NCBI RefSeq assembly: GCF_001428665.1
Contig: NZ_LMIJ01000001.1
Span: 183,138 to 227,355, forward strand
DNA: 44,218 bases
Source: Acidovorax sp. Root219
GTDB taxonomy: Bacteria; Pseudomonadota; Gammaproteobacteria; Burkholderiales; Burkholderiaceae_C
Reading direction: 5' to 3'
Shown in pieces: positions 16,800 to 23,739 of this stretch (the stretch's first letter is position 1; the number at the start of each line of letters is the position of its first letter). The translations under genes were made by a program, and so were the position numbers. Below the pieces are notes generated by a model. The model did not search any database. It was not told where the DNA came from and saw only the letters and a program-made list of their open reading frames with translations.

Positions 16800-17116
16800 G
16801 GCGGCACCGCTGCCACCATTGGTTACACCATTATCACCAGTTCTGAAGGCCTGTCTTGTCTTGCAATGTCATAGGACATAGCCATGGCAATACTGTCTCG
16901 AATTCGGTGATGCAATGCGCAACACCCCGGGGGAAACCCTGCACCACAGCGTTGCGCCAAAGCCGCGTTTCGCTCCCGGCCGCATCCCTGCAGACGCAGA
17001 GCCCTGGCAATGCACCGATCAGGCGGCCCTGCGATCCGTGCAACTGCGTAGGACGCGCAAAACAACAGCGGGTGGCTGCGGTGGGGGGCTCCCAGCCGCT
17101 TGGCTGACCGGGTGTA
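16800..17116. other. 317-bp intergenic region without a gene
   Basis: This is the leader side of the HD-GYP gene and the 3' side of the UreH-like gene. On the minus strand a GATAAT (16835-16830) is a candidate -10 for the HD-GYP gene, about 31 bp before its GTG, with no good -35. A loose GC-rich hairpin near 17082-17100 (GGCTG with CAGCC) could end the UreH-like transcript but has no U-tract. Short open frames here lack ribosome sites and codon bias, so I call no gene. Confidence 0.5.
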
Positions 17117-17842
17117 TCACCGGCACCACAACGAGGGCTTGTAGACCAGGTCCATCCACAGCGCCCAGCCGGCCGCTGCGCACAGCAGCCCCCCGGCCAC
17201 GCGCGTGCCCCAATCGGCCCGGGCCTGGTTGATGCGGCTGCGCAGGCGCGACCAGAGCCACGGCCCGCCCATCAGCCACAGGCCACTGCCCAGGGCGAAC
17301 AGCGCCATGGTGGCGCCCCCCTGCACCGGCCCACCGCTGAGCGCCGCCACCAGCAGGGCCGAGTACAGCAGGCCGCAGGGCATCAGCGCCCAGAGCAGCC
17401 CGGCCGCACCCACACCGCCCGCCCCGGCTGTCAACGGTCGCACGCGCTGCCACACCGCCCGCCCCAGCCCTTCCACCCAGGCCGGCTGGCGCGCCTGCAC
17501 CAGGAGCAGCAGGCCCCAAGCCATCATGGCCAGGTGCGCAAAGGTCCAGGCCGGCTGCAGCGCTGCTGTGCGCTGGGTTAGCCAGGCCAGGCTGTCCATG
17601 GCCAAGGCGGCCGTCGCGCCCAGGCCCGCATAGCCCGCCACCCGCCCACCATGGAAGGCCAGCATCCGGCCGAGGGCCAGCGATGGCGGCTCCAGCCGGG
17701 CACCCGCCGGCCCGGTCCAACGCACAGGCTGGGTTCCGGCCTGCCCCACCAGCGCCCCGCAAGGCGCCGCGCACATGGCCAGGCAGTGCGGGCCGCCGGC
17801 CAGGCCCATCAGCAGCGCGGTCCAGCCCAGGGTGGACAGCAT
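17117..17842 (-). CDS. UreH/TauE-like membrane protein linked to cbb3 genes
   Basis: A 241-residue protein of the UreH-like branch of the TauE/SafE superfamily, with six or so membrane segments. It starts with the family's Cys-rich motif GGPHCLAMCAAPCGAL in the first helix and contains the second signature LMPCGLLYSALL. It is two bases after hemN on the same strand. In many proteobacteria this gene family clusters with ccoS/ccoI, hemN and fnr, and a role in metal or thiol handling for cbb3 oxidase assembly has been suggested. Here the cco cluster is in the same window but about 15 kb away. The function is inference; the family call is firm. Confidence 0.82.
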   Translation of the reverse strand: MLSTLGWTALLMGLAGGPHCLAMCAAPCGALVGQAGTQPVRWTGPAGARLEPPSLALGRMLAFHGGRVAGYAGLGATAALAMDSLAWLTQRTAALQPAWTFAHLAMMAWGLLLLVQARQPAWVEGLGRAVWQRVRPLTAGAGGVGAAGLLWALMPCGLLYSALLVAALSGGPVQGGATMALFALGSGLWLMGGPWLWSRLRSRINQARADWGTRVAGGLLCAAAGWALWMDLVYKPSLWCR

Positions 17843-17844
17843 GG

Positions 17845-19227
17845 TCAGATGATCCGGGAGAACCGGGCGCGGTTGCGGTCGGCCTGCAGGTAGCGGTCGA
17901 ACACCATGGCAATGCCGCGAACGAAGAACCAGCCCATGGCCGAGACGGTGATGCCCTCCTCGGTCACGCTGACCAGGCCCTGCGCCTGCAGGCCTGCCAG
18001 CTGCTCCAGCTCGGCCGCGAAGGTGCGCCGGAAATCGATCAGCCAGCCCGCCTCGATGGATTCGAACAGCAGCTCGCCCTGGCACATCAGCGCCATGATC
18101 ACGGCGCGGCGCACCAGGTCGTCGCGGTTCAGGGCCAGGCCGCGCACCACGGGCAGGCGGCCCTGGTCCAGCAGGTCATAGTACTCGTCCAGGGTCTTGG
18201 CGTTCTGGCTGTAGGTGGCGCCCACACGGCCGATGGCCGAGACCCCGAGGGCGATCAGGTCGCAGTCGGGCTGGGTGCTGTAGCCCTGGAAGTTGCGGTG
18301 CAGCCGCCCCTGGCGTTTGGCCACGGCCAGCGCATCAGTGGGCAGGGCGAAGTGGTCCATGCCCACGTACACATAGCCCGCGTCCATGAACTGCTGCAGC
18401 GAGCGCGAGAGCATGGCCACCTTGGACGGCGCCGCCGGCAGCTCGGCCGGCACGATGCGCCGCTGCGGCTTGAAGCGTTCTGGAAGGTGGGCATAGGCAT
18501 ACAAGGCGATGCGGTCGGGCCGCAGCTGCTTGACCTGCTCCAGCGTACGGTCAAAGGACTCGGGCGTCTGCCGCGGCAGGCCGTAGATCAGGTCGACGTT
18601 GACCGAGTCGAAGCCCAGGCTGCGCGCCGCCTCCACCAGCGCAAACACCTGCCCAGCCGGCTGCACGCGGTGCACGGCCTTCTGCACGTCGGCATCGAAA
18701 TCCTGCACGCCGAAGCTCAGGCGGTTGAAACCCAACTCGGCCAACACGGCCAGGCGCTCGGGGGTCACGGTACGCGGGTCCACCTCGATCGAGTATTCGC
18801 CACCCGGCGCAAACGTGAAGCTGCGCTTGAGCACCGCCATCAGCTCGCGCAGCTTGTCGTCCGACAGAAAGGTGGGCGTTCCCCCACCCAGGTGCAGCTG
18901 GCTCACCACCTGGCCCGTGCCGCAATGGGCCGTGTGCAGCTCCACCTCTCGCGCCAGGTAGCGCAGGTACACATCGCCCCGGTCGTGGTGCCTGGTGATG
19001 ATCTTGTTGCAGGCGCAGTAGTAGCACAGCGATTCGCAAAACGGAATGTGCACATACAGCGACAGCGGCAGCGCCTTGCCCGGCGTGCCCGCCTTGCGCT
19101 GGGCCAGGGCCAGCACATAGTCGTCTTCGCCAAAGGCCTCCACGAAACGGTCGGCCGTGGGGTAGGAGGTATAACGGGGACCCGGCACGTCGAAACGGCT
19201 CAGGAGTTCGGGCGTCACAGCGGTCAT
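17845..19227 (-). CDS. hemN: Oxygen-independent coproporphyrinogen III dehydrogenase
   Basis: A 460-residue radical-SAM enzyme that decarboxylates coproporphyrinogen III to protoporphyrinogen IX without oxygen. The cluster motif CESLCYYCAC gives Cys64, 68, 71 and 73, the CX3CX2CXC of HemN. LHLGGGTPTFL and the C-terminal HemN domain are present, separating it from HemW-like proteins. The ATG at 19227 matches the usual family start (PRYTSYPTADRF follows at about 17-28). An FNR box lies about 55 bp upstream, which fits induction at low oxygen. Confidence 0.94.
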   Translation of the reverse strand: MTAVTPELLSRFDVPGPRYTSYPTADRFVEAFGEDDYVLALAQRKAGTPGKALPLSLYVHIPFCESLCYYCACNKIITRHHDRGDVYLRYLAREVELHTAHCGTGQVVSQLHLGGGTPTFLSDDKLRELMAVLKRSFTFAPGGEYSIEVDPRTVTPERLAVLAELGFNRLSFGVQDFDADVQKAVHRVQPAGQVFALVEAARSLGFDSVNVDLIYGLPRQTPESFDRTLEQVKQLRPDRIALYAYAHLPERFKPQRRIVPAELPAAPSKVAMLSRSLQQFMDAGYVYVGMDHFALPTDALAVAKRQGRLHRNFQGYSTQPDCDLIALGVSAIGRVGATYSQNAKTLDEYYDLLDQGRLPVVRGLALNRDDLVRRAVIMALMCQGELLFESIEAGWLIDFRRTFAAELEQLAGLQAQGLVSVTEEGITVSAMGWFFVRGIAMVFDRYLQADRNRARFSRII

Positions 19228-19281
19228 GGGGAGCGTTTCCTTATTGGATATGCACTTTGCCGCAGCCCTGCGCCCCCGTCC

Positions 19282-19295
19282 TTGACCTATATCAA
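19282..19295. promoter_or_regulatory. FNR box between hemN and fnr
   Basis: TTGAC-CTAT-ATCAA differs from the consensus TTGAT-N4-ATCAA at one position. Centred at 19288.5, it is about 61 bp from the hemN ATG and 42 bp from the upstream fnr ATG, so it could serve both divergent genes. Confidence 0.85.
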
Positions 19296-19323
19296 GTGTT
19301 GAGAGTCCCACAGGGCCCACAAT

Positions 19324-19337
19324 TTGATGCATGTCAG
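19324..19337 (+). promoter_or_regulatory. Second, degenerate FNR-like site over the fnr start
   Basis: TTGAT-GCAT-GTCAG has a perfect left half-site and two mismatches in the right half. It overlaps the first possible fnr start codon and the predicted transcription start, where binding would repress. Confidence 0.4.
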
Positions 19338-20119
19338 CCACCACCATGCTCCTTCCACCGGATGCGATCCGTTCGCACCCCCACCCAGCTGCTGTGACCA
19401 TGAACCCGCTCGCCATCAAAGTCGCCTGCTCCAACTGCAACCTGCGTGAGCTGTGCATGCCCGTGGGCCTGGACGAAAAGCAGCTGGAGCGCATCGACGA
19501 GATCGTGGCCGTGCGGCGCAAGGTCAAGCGCGGGGGCACGCTGTTCCACAACGGTGAGGTGTTCACCTCGCTGTACGCCATCCGCACCGGCTTCTTCAAG
19601 ACCTGCGTGGCCACCGAGGACGGGCGCGACCAGGTGACGGGCTTTCAGATGGCGGGCGAGATCATCGGGCTGGACGGCATCGTCAACGACCACCACACCT
19701 GCGACGCCGTGGCGCTCGAAGATGCCGAGGTCTGCGTGATGCCATTCGACCGCATCGAGGAGCTCTCGCGCGAGGTCACGGCCCTGCAGCACCACGTGCA
19801 CAAGATCATGAGCCGCGAGATCGTGCGCGAGCACGGTGTCATGCTGCTCTTGGGCAGCATGCGTGCCGAGGAGCGCCTGGCCGCCTTCTTGCTGAACCTG
19901 GTGCAGCGCCTGCACGCACGCGGGTTCTCCCAGTCCGAGTTGGTGCTGCGCATGACGCGCGAAGAAATCGGCAGCTACCTGGGCCTCAAGCTCGAAACGG
20001 TGAGCCGCACCTTCTCGAAATTCGCCGAGGACGGCATCGTCGAGGTCAAGCAGCGCCATGTGCGCATCCTGGATACCGATGCCTTGAAACGCATCGTGAA
20101 TTCCCAGACCTGTAACTAG
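19331..20119 (+). CDS. fnr: Oxygen-sensing global regulator Fnr
   Basis: A CRP/FNR-family regulator (262 residues from this ATG) whose [4Fe-4S] cluster allows dimerisation and DNA binding only at low oxygen. Cluster ligands are Cys33, 36 and 42 (CSNCNLRELC) and Cys124 (HHTCDAV). The cyclic-nucleotide-binding-like fold is followed by a C-terminal helix-turn-helix with the recognition helix ETVSR. An in-frame ATG at 19400 (MNPLAIKVACSNC) gives 239 residues. This may be the real start, because the FNR box upstream predicts transcription starting at about 19330, on top of the first ATG. It is divergent from hemN and likely controls hemN, ccoN, ccoI/usp and itself. Confidence 0.93.
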   Translation: MSATTMLLPPDAIRSHPHPAAVTMNPLAIKVACSNCNLRELCMPVGLDEKQLERIDEIVAVRRKVKRGGTLFHNGEVFTSLYAIRTGFFKTCVATEDGRDQVTGFQMAGEIIGLDGIVNDHHTCDAVALEDAEVCVMPFDRIEELSREVTALQHHVHKIMSREIVREHGVMLLLGSMRAEERLAAFLLNLVQRLHARGFSQSELVLRMTREEIGSYLGLKLETVSRTFSKFAEDGIVEVKQRHVRILDTDALKRIVNSQTCN

Positions 20120-20123
20120 CCCC

Positions 20124-20732
20124 TCAGACCTGGACCTGCAAGCGGGCCAGCACCTCGGTCTTGCCGCTGCGGTCGGCGCGCAGGATCAGCGCCTCGCCCG
20201 AGCTGGTGTTGCTGCCCGCAAGATCGGACAGCACGAACATGTGCGTGAACCAGGCCTCGAAACGGCCGCCGCGTGCCGATGCGGTCGCCAGCGCCTGGCG
20301 CAGTTCGCGCAGATGGGCTGTGCCCGTGGTTTCGGGCGCCCCATGCGGTGAGCCCAGCGCCGGCCACACCTGGGGTGCGGCAAAGGCCAGCGTGGCCGTG
20401 TCGATGCAGCGGCACCAGGGGCTCGAAAGCACCTTGGCCGGCTGCAACTGGCGCTCCTTGAACCACACACCGGTGCGCCGCCCCTGCTCGCGGCCTTCTT
20501 CGCTGAGGTTGCGCTGCGTGCCGCAGTCGCCCAGGCGAAACCCCGGCGGATCGAAGGTGCCGGGCGCCAGCGCGTGGCGGAACGCGGCCACCACCCCGCC
20601 CTTGCGCAGCAGGGCCTCGGCCTCGGCGTCCTGAGCGGCCCAGGCGTGCAGCGTGGTCAACGCCAGCCCTGCGCCCAGAAGGGTGCGCCGGCCAACGGCC
20701 GCTTCAGGCTGCGGGTTGGAAGGCATAGCCAT
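20124..20732 (-). CDS. Exported histidine-phosphatase-like protein
   Basis: About 202 residues, with a Tat-like N-terminus (GRRTLLGAGLALTTLHAWA) and a histidine-phosphatase core: the RHG motif reads FRHALAPG, followed by the expected NLSEEGREQGRRTG and VLSSPWCRCIDTA segments. The second-half His that usually completes the site may lie in WFTHMFVLSDL. The start is uncertain: ATGs at 20732 and 20726 are both in frame and both overlap the end of the metallo-beta-lactamase gene upstream, so the pair is coupled. It is convergent with fnr. Substrate unknown. Confidence 0.75.
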   Translation of the reverse strand: MAMPSNPQPEAAVGRRTLLGAGLALTTLHAWAAQDAEAEALLRKGGVVAAFRHALAPGTFDPPGFRLGDCGTQRNLSEEGREQGRRTGVWFKERQLQPAKVLSSPWCRCIDTATLAFAAPQVWPALGSPHGAPETTGTAHLRELRQALATASARGGRFEAWFTHMFVLSDLAGSNTSSGEALILRADRSGKTEVLARLQVQV

Positions 20733-21675
20733 TGCCCGATGCGGCCACGCGCCCGAAAGCCGGGAACGGGAAGTGGAAGCCCCCAAGCATAGCGTTGCTG
20801 GCGGTGATGCGCTGGAACACCTCGCGCCGCACCTTGCGCGCGGCCTCGGCATCCATGTCGAAGGTCACGGCCCAATCGGGATTGCGGGCGAACAAGGCCG
20901 GCACGTTGGTCAGGTCGGCCACGTAAAAGAAGTTCTGACCGGCAGACTTGAGTTCGAACAGGGTATGGCCCGGCGTGTGCCCGTAGGCCGCCACGGACTG
21001 GATGCCCGGCGCCACCTCGGTGCCCGCCCCGAACTGCACCAGCGTGTCGGCCGGCATCGTGGCAAAGGTGCGGCGCACGTTCTCGAAGGCGCCCTTCATT
21101 CCCGCAGGAGCGGCCGCCATGCGGGCATCGTCCATCCAGAAGGCATGCTCGGCGGCCGGCACCAGCACCTTGGCCTTGGGGAAGGTCAGCACGCCCGCCT
21201 TGTTGCGAATGCCGTTGATGTGGTCGCCGTGGTAGTGGCTGATGAGCACGGTGTCGATGTCATCGGCCTTCAGGCCTGCAGCGGCCAGGCTCTCCAGCAG
21301 CTTGCCGGTGGTGGGGCCGCCAAATTCGCCCAGGCCCGTGTCGATCAGGATTTTGCGCCCGCCTGCCACCACCAGGAAGGGGGTGTAGGGCACGTCGATG
21401 TAGTCCGTGGGCAGGCCCTGCGAGGTGAGCAGCGCACGCACCTCGGCCAGCGGCGCGTTTTTCACGAACTCCTCGCCCAGGGGGCGGCGCGTGATGCCAT
21501 CGACCAGCGCCACCACCTCCACATCGCCCACCTTCATGCGCCGAAAGCCGGGGTTGGGCAGGGTGGGCGTACCGAAGTTGGGCGCGTTCTGCGCCCACAC
21601 GGGCACGAACGAGCCCGCAGCGTAAATGGCAGGGGCGGCAAGCCCAGCACCCAGGAAATGGCGGCGTGACAGCAT
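20704..21675 (-). CDS. Exported metallo-beta-lactamase-fold hydrolase
   Basis: A 323-residue protein with a Tat signal (SRRHFLGAGLAAPAIYAAG) and a metallo-beta-lactamase fold. The dinuclear zinc motif is SHYHGDH, with further ligands expected in GHTPGHT and in the FYVADL region. The ATG at 21675 is chosen because it places the twin Arg at residues 4-5; the frame is open further upstream but would bury the signal. A perfect palindrome 23 bp upstream of the ATG is probably an operator. The family includes lactonases, esterases and sulfatases, so the reaction cannot be named. A related protein is encoded at 29507. Confidence 0.85.
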   Translation of the reverse strand: MLSRRHFLGAGLAAPAIYAAGSFVPVWAQNAPNFGTPTLPNPGFRRMKVGDVEVVALVDGITRRPLGEEFVKNAPLAEVRALLTSQGLPTDYIDVPYTPFLVVAGGRKILIDTGLGEFGGPTTGKLLESLAAAGLKADDIDTVLISHYHGDHINGIRNKAGVLTFPKAKVLVPAAEHAFWMDDARMAAAPAGMKGAFENVRRTFATMPADTLVQFGAGTEVAPGIQSVAAYGHTPGHTLFELKSAGQNFFYVADLTNVPALFARNPDWAVTFDMDAEAARKVRREVFQRITASNAMLGGFHFPFPAFGRVAASGNGYAFQPAA

Positions 21676-21693
21676 GAAACTCTCCGGTATCGG

Positions 21694-21715
21694 GTTGAAC
21701 TGATCAGTTTTCAAC
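21694..21715. promoter_or_regulatory. TetR-type palindrome upstream of the MBL-fold gene
   Basis: AACTGATCAGTT (21698-21709) is a perfect 12-bp palindrome, nested in GTTGAA (21694-21699) and TTCAAC (21710-21715). The style fits a TetR-family operator, but no TetR gene lies in the window. Confidence 0.5.
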
Positions 21716-21795
21716 TGTACCGGGGGTGGCACGATGGCACCAGGCCCGGTTCAAACCAGTAGGGGCCATGGGGTCTTGCCGGGAGCGCGTATGCC

Positions 21796-22776
21796 TCAAT
21801 CGAGGGTAATGCGCTGCGCCTTGATCAGCTTGTGCCACCGGTCCGTCTCGGTGCGGATCAGGTCTGCATACTGGGCCGGCGTGCTGGCCACGGGCTCGAT
21901 GCCGAAGTCGATGAGCTTTTGCTTGACCGCAGGCTGGTTGATGGCCGCAGCCACCTGTTTTTGCAGCGAGGCCACCACGTCCGCCGGTGTGCCTGCGGGC
22001 GCGACGATGCCCACCTGGGCCGAGGCCTCGACGTTCTTGAAGCCCAGCTCGGCGAAGGTCGGCACATCGGGCAGCTGCGGCAGGCGCTTGGCACTGGCCA
22101 CGGCCAGCGGCCGCACCTTGCCGGCCTTGATGAAGGCGCCACCGGCGGCCAGGTCGACCATCATGGCGGGAATCTGCCCGCCGGCCAGGTCCGTGAGCGC
22201 CGGCGCAGCGCCGCGGTAGGGGATGTGGGTCATGAACAGGCCGGCATCGACCTTGAGCAGCTCCATCGCCAGGTGGTGCGGGCTGCCCGCGCCGGCCGAG
22301 CCGAAGCTCATGGCGCCGGGCTTGGCCTTGGCCTTGGCGACGAAGTCCTTGGCGTCCTTGAAGTCGGCGCCCGGGTTGACCACTAGGATCATCGGGAACT
22401 TGCCCATCAGCGTCACGGGCAACAGGTCCTTGCTGGGGTTGTAGGTCAGCTTGCTGTACAGCGCGGGGTTGAACACCATGGTGCCGTTGTCGGCCGACAG
22501 GATGGTGTAGCCGTCGGGCGCGGCGCGTCCCGTTTCCACGGCGGCGATGGCCGTGTTGCCACCGGGCTTGTTGTCGATCAGTACCGGCTGGCCGACCTGG
22601 GTCGACAGCTGCTGGCCCACCGTGCGCGCGAGAAAATCGGAGCCGCCGCCCGCCGGGTACGGCACCAGCCAACGGATGGCCTTGGCCGGGTAGGTTTGCG
22701 CGCTGGCCGGGACGGCCCAGGCCAGCAGGGCCGGCAGAGCGAGCATTCCGGCCAACAAGCGACGATTCTTCAACAT
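21796..22776 (-). CDS. Bug-type (TctC) solute-binding protein
   Basis: A 326-residue periplasmic binding protein of the tripartite tricarboxylate transporter class (Bug family), very abundant in Burkholderiales. The signal peptide ends ASAQ and is followed by the family pattern YPAKAIRWLVPYPAGGG, then IDNKPGG and MTHIPYRGAAPALTDL. These proteins bind carboxylates and amides in the periplasm. No TctA/TctB membrane genes are nearby, so it is an orphan. It is divergent from the IclR gene and shares two promoter motifs with the P450 gene, which suggests that its ligand is the P450 substrate or a relative. Confidence 0.9.
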   Translation of the reverse strand: MLKNRRLLAGMLALPALLAWAVPASAQTYPAKAIRWLVPYPAGGGSDFLARTVGQQLSTQVGQPVLIDNKPGGNTAIAAVETGRAAPDGYTILSADNGTMVFNPALYSKLTYNPSKDLLPVTLMGKFPMILVVNPGADFKDAKDFVAKAKAKPGAMSFGSAGAGSPHHLAMELLKVDAGLFMTHIPYRGAAPALTDLAGGQIPAMMVDLAAGGAFIKAGKVRPLAVASAKRLPQLPDVPTFAELGFKNVEASAQVGIVAPAGTPADVVASLQKQVAAAINQPAVKQKLIDFGIEPVASTPAQYADLIRTETDRWHKLIKAQRITLD

Positions 22777-22821
22777 GTCTGCACCTCAGGGGATTAATAT
22801 CTGCGTGATGTTACTCCGCTA

Positions 22822-22851
22822 TGCGTAATAGCCTGGGGCAGCGTTTACCCT
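22822..22851. promoter_or_regulatory. Two motifs shared with the P450 promoter
   Basis: TGCGTAAT (22822-22829) repeats the half-site of the palindrome before the P450 gene. GTTTACCCT (22843-22851) is the reverse complement of AGGGTAAAC found at 23678-23686. Both lie between the divergent bug and iclR genes and are candidate IclR binding sites. Confidence 0.55.
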
Positions 22852-22871
22852 AGGTTTTCGACCAAAACACC

Positions 22872-23684
22872 ATGACCACATCCCCTTCCACGGCCCGGGT
22901 GGCCGACCGCCGGCAACGCGTCCAATCGGCCGAAATGGGGCTCAGCGTGCTCAAGGCGCTGACCCGCCTGGGCGGTGCGGCCAGCCTGACCGCCACGGCC
23001 GCCGAGGTGGACGAGAGCCCTGCCAAGGTGCATCGCTACCTGGCCAGCCTGTGCCAGCAGGGCTTTGTCGAGCAGTCGCCCGTCAACCAGCACTACTACC
23101 TGGCGCAGGAGTCGATTGCCATTGGCCTGGCGGCCCTGCGCCAGTGCGACCCCATCCGCCTGGGCGAGGCGTCCCTGCAGCGGCTGCGCCAGGCGCTGGA
23201 GGTCACCGCCTTCCTGGCGGTCATGGGCAACAAGGGGGCCACCGTGCTGCGCATGGAAGAGCCCACCCTGCCCGTCACGGTGAACATCCGCGCGGGCTCG
23301 GTACTTTCCACGCTGTGGTCGGCCACGGGCCGGGTGTTCCTGGGCTTTTCCAGCGACCGGCTGGTGATCGACATGGCCGAGCAGGAGCTGGCCGAGGCCT
23401 CTGCGGACAGGCGCGCGCAGCTCGACGGCACCCGGCCCGTCGAGCAGTTGCGACAGCAAGTGCGAGCGCGGGGCTGGGCCGTCGCCCACGACTCGCTGCT
23501 CAAGGGCATCAGTGCGCTCGCGGCGCCGGTCTTCGACGCCACCGGCAATGTGTGCGCCTGCCTCACCACCCTGGGGGCCACGGGCGGCTTCGACCTGCGG
23601 CCCGATGGCGCCATCTGCCCCGCACTTCTGCAGGAGGCGCGGCTCATCAGCCGGGCCATGGGCTACCAGGGGAACCCAGGGTAA
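22872..23684 (+). CDS. IclR-family transcriptional regulator
   Basis: A 270-residue regulator. The N-terminal winged helix covers about residues 18-80 (LSVLKALTRLGGAASLTATAAEV, then SPAKVHRYLASL). The C-terminal IclR effector domain covers about 95-260 (GNKGATVLRMEEP and ISALAAPVFDATGNVCACLTTLG). It is divergent from the Bug gene and 55 bp upstream of the P450 gene on the same strand. Its stop codon TAA falls inside the AGGGTAAAC motif. It very probably controls both neighbours in response to an aromatic or carboxylate ligand. Confidence 0.9.
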   Translation: MTTSPSTARVADRRQRVQSAEMGLSVLKALTRLGGAASLTATAAEVDESPAKVHRYLASLCQQGFVEQSPVNQHYYLAQESIAIGLAALRQCDPIRLGEASLQRLRQALEVTAFLAVMGNKGATVLRMEEPTLPVTVNIRAGSVLSTLWSATGRVFLGFSSDRLVIDMAEQELAEASADRRAQLDGTRPVEQLRQQVRARGWAVAHDSLLKGISALAAPVFDATGNVCACLTTLGATGGFDLRPDGAICPALLQEARLISRAMGYQGNPG

Positions 23685-23726
23685 ACCCGAGTCCTTGCAT
23701 CTATATTGCGTAATACATTTACGCAA
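23678..23726 (+). promoter_or_regulatory. P450 promoter region with IclR-type operator
   Basis: TTGCGTAA (23706-23713) and TTACGCAA (23719-23726) form a perfect 8-bp dyad around five bases. It overlaps a candidate -10, TATATT (23702-23707), and touches the AAAAGGAG ribosome site. AGGGTAAAC (23678-23686) occupies the place of a -35. No good -35 is present, which would fit an activator. Confidence 0.7.
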
Positions 23727-23739
23727 AAGGAGATTCACG

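Noticed and set aside
17082..17100. Terminator for the UreH-like gene
   Set aside because: The GGCTG/CAGCC pairing is short and the loop long, with no U-tract; too weak to list as a terminator.
16856..17107. Small open frames in the 317-bp gap before the HD-GYP gene
   Set aside because: No ribosome site, no codon bias and no family resemblance; several overlap in different frames.
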